Shown here piece by piece: positions 7,507 to 10,836 of a stretch of DNA of 10,836 nt (position 1 is its first letter; the number at the start of each line of letters is the position of its first letter). The stretch is taken from the NCBI GenBank assembly GCA_046153015.1, contig JBJXGF010000233.1:1-10836 (forward strand), in the 5' to 3' direction. Below the pieces are notes generated by a model, which saw only the letters and a list, made by a program, of their open reading frames with translations, did no database searches and had not been told where the DNA came from. The stretch is from JBJXGF01 sp046153015 (GTDB lineage Bacteria > Actinomycetota > Acidimicrobiia > Acidimicrobiales > CAIXPF01). Both the position numbers and the translations under genes were made by a program.

Positions 7507-7696
7507 AACCCTCCAGCTTGATGGCCTGCTTCGGGCAGCGGGCCACCGCCTCTTCGAGCTTGGCCCGCATCGACTCCGGCGGCTCCTCCATCAGGATGTA
7601 GAGGAAGTCGTCGTCGCGCACCTCGAAGACCTCCGGCGCGATGGCCATGCACACGGCGTTGCTCTCGCACAGATCGAAGTCGACGACGACTCGCAT
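7505..7696 (-). CDS. Small 3Fe-4S ferredoxin
   Basis: A 63-aa ferredoxin of the single-cluster type found with actinobacterial cytochromes P450. The ligands are C10, C16 and C54 in the pattern C-x5-C ... C-P; the position that is a cysteine in 4Fe-4S proteins is Asn13 (CESNAVC), so a 3Fe-4S cluster is expected. It carries single electrons from the reductase encoded next to an oxygenase not present in this window. The start is the ATG at 7696, because GAGGTG lies six bases before it; a GTG three codons upstream overlaps that site. It is the first gene of a four-gene minus-strand operon (ferredoxin, reductase, Nudix, alpha/beta hydrolase). No clear -10 box is visible in the 101-bp gap to the divergent DUF983 gene. 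Confidence 0.93.
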   Translation of the reverse strand: MRVVVDFDLCESNAVCMAIAPEVFEVRDDDFLYILMEEPPESMRAKLEEAVARCPKQAIKLEG

Positions 7697-7702
7697 GGTG
7701 GA

Positions 7703-7708
7703 CACCTC
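7703..7708 (-). promoter_or_regulatory. Ribosome binding site deciding the ferredoxin start
   Basis: GAGGTG on the minus strand, six bases before the ATG at 7696. It shows that this operon begins with a true untranslated leader, unlike the leaderless genes around it. Confidence 0.6.
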
Positions 7709-7785
7709 GGGCGTTGCTGGTTCGGTTGGCGGCCCTTGCTTACCACGTGGGGCTCACGCCGTCGGGTCCGCGCTGGCGGCGGCGG

Positions 7786-7791
7786 TACCGT
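7786..7791 (+). promoter_or_regulatory. -10 box of a probable leaderless promoter for the DUF983 gene
   Basis: TACCGT matches TAnnnT and is followed after 6 bases by the GTG at 7798, with no Shine-Dalgarno. No clear -35 is seen. Confidence 0.5.
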
Positions 7792-7797
7792 TGGCCT

Positions 7798-8205
7798 GTG
7801 GCGAGGGCGAAGCCGGTCTCGAAGCCGACGCTCGTGTGGCGAGCGGTGCGGCGGCGCTGCCCCCAGTGCGGATGCCCCGGCCGCGAGCTCTTCGCCCGCT
7901 GGTTCAAGGTGCACGACCAGTGCCCGCGCTGCGGGCTGCGCTCCGAACGCGTGGAAGGCCACTGGATCGGCTCGGTGGGGATCAACACGATCCTCAGCTT
8001 CGCCGCCATGGGGGCCACGCTCGTGGCCGGCTTCGTGCTCACCTATCCCCGCATCGCCGCGCTGCCGATCGCGCTGGTGGGCCTGGTGGTCATGATCGGC
8101 GCGCCGCTCGTGCTCTGGCCGTTCTCCCGCACGCTGTGGATGGCGCTCGACCTGATGATGAACCCGGCCGAGAAGGGCGAGCTCGACCCCCGCTACGAGC
8201 TGTAG
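7798..8205 (+). CDS. DUF983-family membrane protein with two CxxC knuckles
   Basis: A 135-aa small membrane protein of unknown function. The N-terminus is basic and cytosolic, followed by two zinc-ribbon-like pairs, CPQC (21-24) and CPRC (42-45), which could bind one metal. Two hydrophobic segments at about 59-83 and 87-108 form a hairpin in the membrane, and the end RTLWMALDLMMNP matches the DUF983 signature. In some bacteria DUF983 genes lie near cytochrome oxidase assembly genes; nothing of that kind is here, so no role is assigned. The GTG at 7798 was chosen because it follows the TACCGT box by 6 bases and gives the usual N-terminus; the open frame reaches further upstream to 7714 but that part carries no family signature. 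Confidence 0.8.
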   Translation: MARAKPVSKPTLVWRAVRRRCPQCGCPGRELFARWFKVHDQCPRCGLRSERVEGHWIGSVGINTILSFAAMGATLVAGFVLTYPRIAALPIALVGLVVMIGAPLVLWPFSRTLWMALDLMMNPAEKGELDPRYEL

Positions 8206-8215
8206 GCCGGGCCGG

Positions 8216-8259
8216 TCACACCGTTCCACTCACACCCGTTCCACTCACACCCATTCCAC
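8216..8259. repeat. Three tandem copies of a 15-bp unit carrying a stop codon
   Basis: On the minus strand the last 15 bases of the hypothetical gene (8259 to 8245, GTGGAATGGGTGTGA) are followed by GTGGAACGGGTGTGA (8244 to 8230) and by a 14-base copy lacking one G (8229 to 8216). The second copy thus repeats the codons V-E-R-V-stop in frame behind the real stop. This looks like slippage duplication of the gene end. It fills most of the 39-bp gap to the converging DUF983 gene. Confidence 0.85.
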
Positions 8260-8559
8260 GTGGGCCTGGATGGCGCCCGAGGCGTCGACCCAGCCCTTGG
8301 AGCGGGCGTAGCCGAGCATCCCGTCGAACTCGCCCGCCCACGACTCCGGGACCCGCCCGGCGGCCAGGTCGCGCACGGCCTGCTCGGTGATCCACACGTG
8401 CGCGTCGTCGCTCTGCGCCGCGGCCGCGCCGAGCGCGGCGGTGACCGCGCCCATGTCGGGCGCCGCGCCGCCGGTCACGGCCTCCACATGGAACTTCTTG
8501 CAGTCCGCCGGCTCCTCGAGGGTGACCGTGCGACTGGCGAGCTCGACCCGGAAGAACAT
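8245..8559 (-). CDS. Hypothetical protein, 104 aa
   Basis: I do not recognise this family. The product begins MFFRVELASRTVTLEEPADCKKFHVEA, likely beta strands, followed by an Ala-rich helical stretch, then HVWITEQAVRDLAAGR and SWAGEFDGMLGYARSKGWVD, and ends QAHVEWV. There is no signal peptide, membrane segment or cofactor motif; a single cysteine lies at residue 20. It is mildly acidic and probably cytosolic. The start at 8559 is well supported by AGGAGG four bases before the ATG. It diverges from the lipoprotein gene and converges on the DUF983 gene. The stop-bearing tandem repeat makes up its last five codons. Confidence 0.8.
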   Translation of the reverse strand: MFFRVELASRTVTLEEPADCKKFHVEAVTGGAAPDMGAVTAALGAAAAQSDDAHVWITEQAVRDLAAGRVPESWAGEFDGMLGYARSKGWVDASGAIQAHVEWV

Positions 8560-8563
8560 TGAC

Positions 8564-8569
8564 CCTCCT
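8564..8569 (-). promoter_or_regulatory. Strong ribosome binding site of the hypothetical gene
   Basis: AGGAGG on the minus strand, four bases before the ATG at 8559. It is the strongest Shine-Dalgarno in the window and fixes the start of an otherwise unrecognised gene. Confidence 0.7.
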
Positions 8570-8599
8570 CGATGCGACGGTTGACCCAACGCGGCGACC

Positions 8600-8605
8600 A
8601 AACTA
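8600..8605 (-). promoter_or_regulatory. Possible -10 box for the hypothetical gene
   Basis: TAGTTT on the minus strand matches TAnnnT and would give a leader of about 30 to 35 bases that contains the AGGAGG site. It overlaps the palindrome ACTAGT (8602-8607) just before the divergent lipoprotein start. No -35 is visible. Confidence 0.3.
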
Positions 8606-8611
8606 GTGCCG

Positions 8612-9103
8612 ATGCCGCGCCGCGCCCGCCGCCCACCGCTCGCCGCGGCCGGGTGCGCGCTGGCGCTGGCGTGGGCGGCGGCGGGCCTGACCGGCTGCTC
8701 GAAGACCCCCGACACGCCCGACCCCGGCGGGGGCGGCGCTGCGGCGCCGGCCAGCCTGCCCGGGGGGTTCCCGACCCACCTGCTCCCCGGCGCCAACCCG
8801 GTGCTGATCGACGTGGTGACCGAGGCGGAGGCGGGCGAGGGGTTCGGCCCGTCGGCCACCTGGCGGCTCTCGGGCGGCTTCGACGACGCCGTGCGCACGA
8901 TCGAGACCGCGCTCGCCAACCTGCGCTGGCGGGCCACGCGCACCGACGACCGCAGCCCGGCCAGCCAGCAGACGAGCTTCGTGGTCGACAACGACGCGCT
9001 GTACGCGGCCCGGGTCTTCGCCGGCGCCGGGCTGAAGGGCGTGCGGGTCACCCTCGAGCTGCCCGCCGCCGGCGCCGCGCCCACCACCACAGCGGCGCGC
9101 TGA
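8612..9103 (+). CDS. Small predicted lipoprotein
   Basis: A 163-aa secreted protein anchored by lipid. It has a basic N-terminus (MPRRARRPP), a hydrophobic core (about 10-25) and the lipobox LTGC, with Cys29 as the lipidated residue; a Pro/Gly-rich linker follows (TPDTPDPGGGG). The mature part, with TWRLSGGFDDAVRTIETALANLRW and a final strand GVRVTLELP, suggests a small alpha/beta domain that I cannot name. It ends in an Ala/Thr-rich tail. The ATG at 8612 is preferred over the GTG two codons upstream; a degenerate box CAAACT lies 7 bases before it, at the spacing of the leaderless starts in this window. The lipoprotein call is firm, the role unknown. Confidence 0.8.
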   Translation: MPRRARRPPLAAAGCALALAWAAAGLTGCSKTPDTPDPGGGGAAAPASLPGGFPTHLLPGANPVLIDVVTEAEAGEGFGPSATWRLSGGFDDAVRTIETALANLRWRATRTDDRSPASQQTSFVVDNDALYAARVFAGAGLKGVRVTLELPAAGAAPTTTAAR

Positions 9104-9134
9104 GCGCAGCGGCGGGAAGCCCCGGCCGGGGGCC

Positions 9135-9140
9135 TACGAT
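9135..9140 (+). promoter_or_regulatory. -10 box of a probable leaderless promoter for the ligase homologue
   Basis: TACGAT, the best TAnnnT match here to TATAAT, is followed after 6 bases by the GTG at 9147. There is no Shine-Dalgarno. Confidence 0.55.
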
Positions 9141-9146
9141 CGGCTG

Positions 9147-10670
9147 GTGCTCGCCGCTCTTTCCGCTGCGGCGGCCGCGGCGCACGGGCCGCGGCCCGCG
9201 GTCGTCGCCCCCGCCGGGTGGGAGCTCACCTTCGCCGACCTGCACGCCGCCGCGTGGTGCGCCGCCGCCCGCTTCGTCCGCCTCGGGATCGGGCCGGGCG
9301 ACGTGGTGGCCGTGGCCCTCGGGCCCACCCCGGACCAGGTGGTGACCATGATCGGCGCGGCGCTGGCCGGCGCCACGCCGGCGGCGCTCAACGCCGCGTG
9401 GTGGCCGCGTGACCTGCGGGCCGCCGCCGACGCGCTGGCGCCCGAGCTGATCGTGGCCCCCACCTCGGTCAGCAACCTGCTCGACGACCATCACCGCGTG
9501 CAGGTGATCGAGCCGGCCTCTAGCCGGGCGGAGCTGCTCGACGGCGCCCCCCTGGCGGCGAGTCGAGCGGCGGCGCCCACCGGGCTCATCGGCTTCACCG
9601 GCGGCGCCACCGGCGAGCCGAGGATGATCGAGCACGGCCCCGAGCAGGTGCGCCGCCTGGCGTTGCGGGCGGCCGCGCACGGCGACGCCGAGGCGCTGGC
9701 CGCGCTCGACCCCTCCACGGCGCTGGGCCTGAGCGTGCTGCTCGGGGCGTTGGCGGCGGGCGGCGCGGTCCATCTGCTCGGCCCGTGGTCGGCGGCGGCG
9801 GCGCTCGAGCAGCTGTCGCGGCGGCGCTTCGCTCGGCTGTGGGCCACCGGGCCGCAGCTCGCCGAGCTGGCCGGCGCGCTGGCCGACGGGAGCGGGCCGG
9901 CGGGCGGCGTCGGCGCGCTCGAGGTGAGCGGCGGCGCGCTGCACGAACGCCCGGCGGCCGAGCTCTGCCGTCGTCTGGGGGCCGCGCTGGTGACCCGCTA
10001 CTCGCTCAGCGAGGCCGGAGGCTGGGCGGCCGCACGCCGCTGGGCGCCCCGACCAGCCGGGCCAGCAGGCTCAGCCGGGCCGGGTGGGCCGGCCGGGTAC
10101 GACGCCCTGCTCGTCGGCCACGCCGCGGAGGGCGTGGAGCTCCGCCTGGGCGAGCCGGGGGCGCCGGCGCGGCCCGGCGAGGCGCAGGCGCTGTGGGTGC
10201 GGGGCCCGGCGGTGACCCGCCCGCAGATCCACCGGGCCGCCGCCCCTGAAGCACCTCCCGCCGCCGACGAGCCCGGAGCCGATGGCGACGGCTGGACGCC
10301 CACCGGCGACCTCGCCTGCCTCACCGAGGCCGGCCTCCGCCTCCTCGGGCGCCGCGTCGACGCCTTCGAGCGCGGCGGGCGGCTCGTGACCCCCGCCGAG
10401 GTGGAGGTGGCCCTCGCCCGGCACCCGGACCTCCTCGACGTGGTCGTGGTGCCCCGGCCGGACCCGGCAGAGGGAGCGGTGGGGGTGGCGGTGACCGTGC
10501 CTCGGGACCCGGAGAACCCCCCGTTCCTCGGCGACCTGGCGGAGCTGCTGGAGGCGGCGGTGGCGGCCGAGGCGCGACCGGCGGCTCAGGTGATCGCCGA
10601 CGCCTTGCCGCTCACGCCGACCGGCCTGGTGGCGCGCCGCCTGCTGGCCTACGACGAGCGCAACCGCTGA
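9147..10670 (+). CDS. AMP-dependent synthetase/ligase (ANL superfamily) homologue lacking the catalytic lysine
   Basis: A 507-aa protein with the layout of acyl-CoA synthetases, which join a carboxylic acid to AMP and then CoA. Recognisable: the N-terminal half with TFADLHAAAW and GIGPGDVVAVAL, a weak P-loop FTGGATGEPR (150-159, usual form SGTTGxPKG), an altered YSLSE (285-289), the ATP-ribose Asp in TGD (386-388), and GRRVDAFERGG (401-411) followed by a C-terminal domain. The last motif reads PLTPTGLVARR (488-498): where active enzymes have Lys after the Gly there is Leu494. Activity is therefore doubtful; it could be a pseudoenzyme, do only thioester formation, or have a displaced lysine. 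A Gly/Pro/Ala-rich insert lies at 303-317. Distant likeness to MenE-type ligases is possible but not enough for a symbol. The GTG start follows TACGAT by 6 bases. Confidence 0.8.
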   Translation: MLAALSAAAAAAHGPRPAVVAPAGWELTFADLHAAAWCAAARFVRLGIGPGDVVAVALGPTPDQVVTMIGAALAGATPAALNAAWWPRDLRAAADALAPELIVAPTSVSNLLDDHHRVQVIEPASSRAELLDGAPLAASRAAAPTGLIGFTGGATGEPRMIEHGPEQVRRLALRAAAHGDAEALAALDPSTALGLSVLLGALAAGGAVHLLGPWSAAAALEQLSRRRFARLWATGPQLAELAGALADGSGPAGGVGALEVSGGALHERPAAELCRRLGAALVTRYSLSEAGGWAAARRWAPRPAGPAGSAGPGGPAGYDALLVGHAAEGVELRLGEPGAPARPGEAQALWVRGPAVTRPQIHRAAAPEAPPAADEPGADGDGWTPTGDLACLTEAGLRLLGRRVDAFERGGRLVTPAEVEVALARHPDLLDVVVVPRPDPAEGAVGVAVTVPRDPENPPFLGDLAELLEAAVAAEARPAAQVIADALPLTPTGLVARRLLAYDERNR

Positions 10671-10684
10671 ACGCCCCTCGCCCG

Positions 10685-10716
10685 CACATCTGCGAGGCGT
10701 GCACCTCGCAGATGTG
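10685..10716. repeat. Perfect 13-bp inverted repeat with a 6-base loop
   Basis: CACATCTGCGAGG (10685-10697) and its exact reverse complement (10704-10716) flank CGTGCA. The arms are less GC-rich than the surroundings and contain no coding sequence. There is no T-run on either side, so it is not a typical intrinsic terminator, though it lies 14 bases after the ligase stop and would form a stable RNA hairpin. It could also be an operator, a transcript-end hairpin or a dispersed repeat. Confidence 0.8.
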
Positions 10717-10729
10717 AACAGTCCAGAAA

Positions 10730-10755
10730 GCCGGGCCCGGGCGCGGGGGCCCGGC
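10730..10755. terminator. GC-rich hairpin without a T-run, possible terminator-like element
   Basis: A 9-bp stem GCCGGGCCC / GGGCCCGGC with an 8-base loop, between the ligase gene and the next leaderless start. Some high-GC bacteria end transcripts at such hairpins without a U-tract, but chance pairing is easy in this composition. Confidence 0.3.
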
Positions 10756-10769
10756 GCCGGCTCGCCCAG

Positions 10770-10775
10770 TACCGT
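10770..10775 (+). promoter_or_regulatory. -10 box of a probable leaderless promoter for the last gene
   Basis: TACCGT, identical to the box before the DUF983 gene, is followed after 8 bases by the ATG at 10784 with no Shine-Dalgarno. Confidence 0.5.
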
Positions 10776-10783
10776 CGGGCGCG

Positions 10784-10836
10784 ATGACCTCCACCGTGCC
10801 GCGGGCCCCCGGCCCGGCGCCGCACCCAGCGCCGGG
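10784..10836 (+). CDS. Start of an unidentified gene, cut by the window edge
   Basis: Only 17 codons are visible, MTSTVPRAPGPAPHPAP, a Pro/Ala-rich probably disordered N-terminus with no recognisable motif. The call rests on the ATG 8 bases behind a TACCGT box, the same arrangement as other genes here, and on the frame staying open to the edge. The product cannot be named. Confidence 0.5.
   Translation, partial: MTSTVPRAPGPAPHPAP

Noticed and set aside
7743..7750. CCACGTGG palindrome in the ferredoxin/DUF983 gap as an operator
   Set aside because: Eight bases of palindrome are expected often in such GC-rich DNA, and there is no second copy or recognised regulator match.
8581..8586. TTGACC as the -35 box of the lipoprotein gene
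   Set aside because: Only 12 bases separate it from the CAAACT box, too short for a sigma-70-type spacer; at 17 bases the partner would be TAGTGC, placing the transcript start inside the gene.
10612..10794. A 60-codon minus-strand open frame across the ligase end and the palindrome
   Set aside because: No Shine-Dalgarno or promoter, low-complexity product, and it runs over the end of a supported gene and a structured repeat.

Overview
The window is about 10.8 kb of very GC-rich, gene-dense chromosomal DNA. Codon third positions are almost all G or C, GTG starts are common, and several genes seem to lack a leader: a TAnnnT box sits 6 to 8 bases before the start codon and there is no Shine-Dalgarno sequence. 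With the gene content (M1 aminopeptidase, actinobacterial-type 3Fe-4S ferredoxin with its reductase, DUF983 protein) this points to an actinomycete, perhaps Acidimicrobiia. That placement is inference and was not tested by any search. There is no rRNA, tRNA, CRISPR array, transposase or phage gene, and no gene-free stretch longer than about 115 bases.

Layout. (1) 3-281 (+): 3' end of a probable TetR-type regulator. It converges on an adenosine-kinase-like PfkB gene (278-1276, -), and the two stop codons share one CTAG. (2) The kinase diverges from an 867-aa M1 aminopeptidase (1335-3938, +) across a 58-bp gap holding two back-to-back TAnnnT boxes. The aminopeptidase is followed without a gap by a metallophosphoesterase (3935-5050, +) whose best start is an unusual CTG inside the overlap CTGA. 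(3) A tight minus-strand operon runs 7696 to 5019: 3Fe-4S ferredoxin, FAD/NADH ferredoxin reductase, Nudix hydrolase, alpha/beta hydrolase. Its last gene overlaps the metallophosphoesterase tail to tail by 32 bp. (4) A DUF983 membrane protein (7798-8205, +) faces a 104-aa hypothetical gene (8245-8559, -). The last 15 bases of the hypothetical gene, stop included, are repeated three times in tandem. (5) A small lipoprotein (8612-9103, +) and an AMP-dependent synthetase/ligase homologue (9147-10670, +) follow. The ligase homologue lacks the catalytic C-terminal lysine of its superfamily. (6) A 113-bp gap with a perfect 13-bp inverted repeat and a second GC hairpin leads to the first 17 codons of another gene (10784 onward, +).

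How the genes may work together. The ferredoxin and reductase form a complete NADH-to-ferredoxin relay of the kind that feeds cytochromes P450, but no oxygenase is present here, so the acceptor must lie elsewhere. The Nudix and alpha/beta hydrolases are translationally coupled to this relay; their substrates cannot be read from sequence. The other genes look like housekeeping (nucleoside salvage, peptide breakdown) or are of unknown role. I see no convincing new multi-gene system. The points most worth a second look are the defective-looking ligase, the CTG start, the stop-bearing tandem repeat, the intergenic palindrome and the consistent leaderless start pattern.
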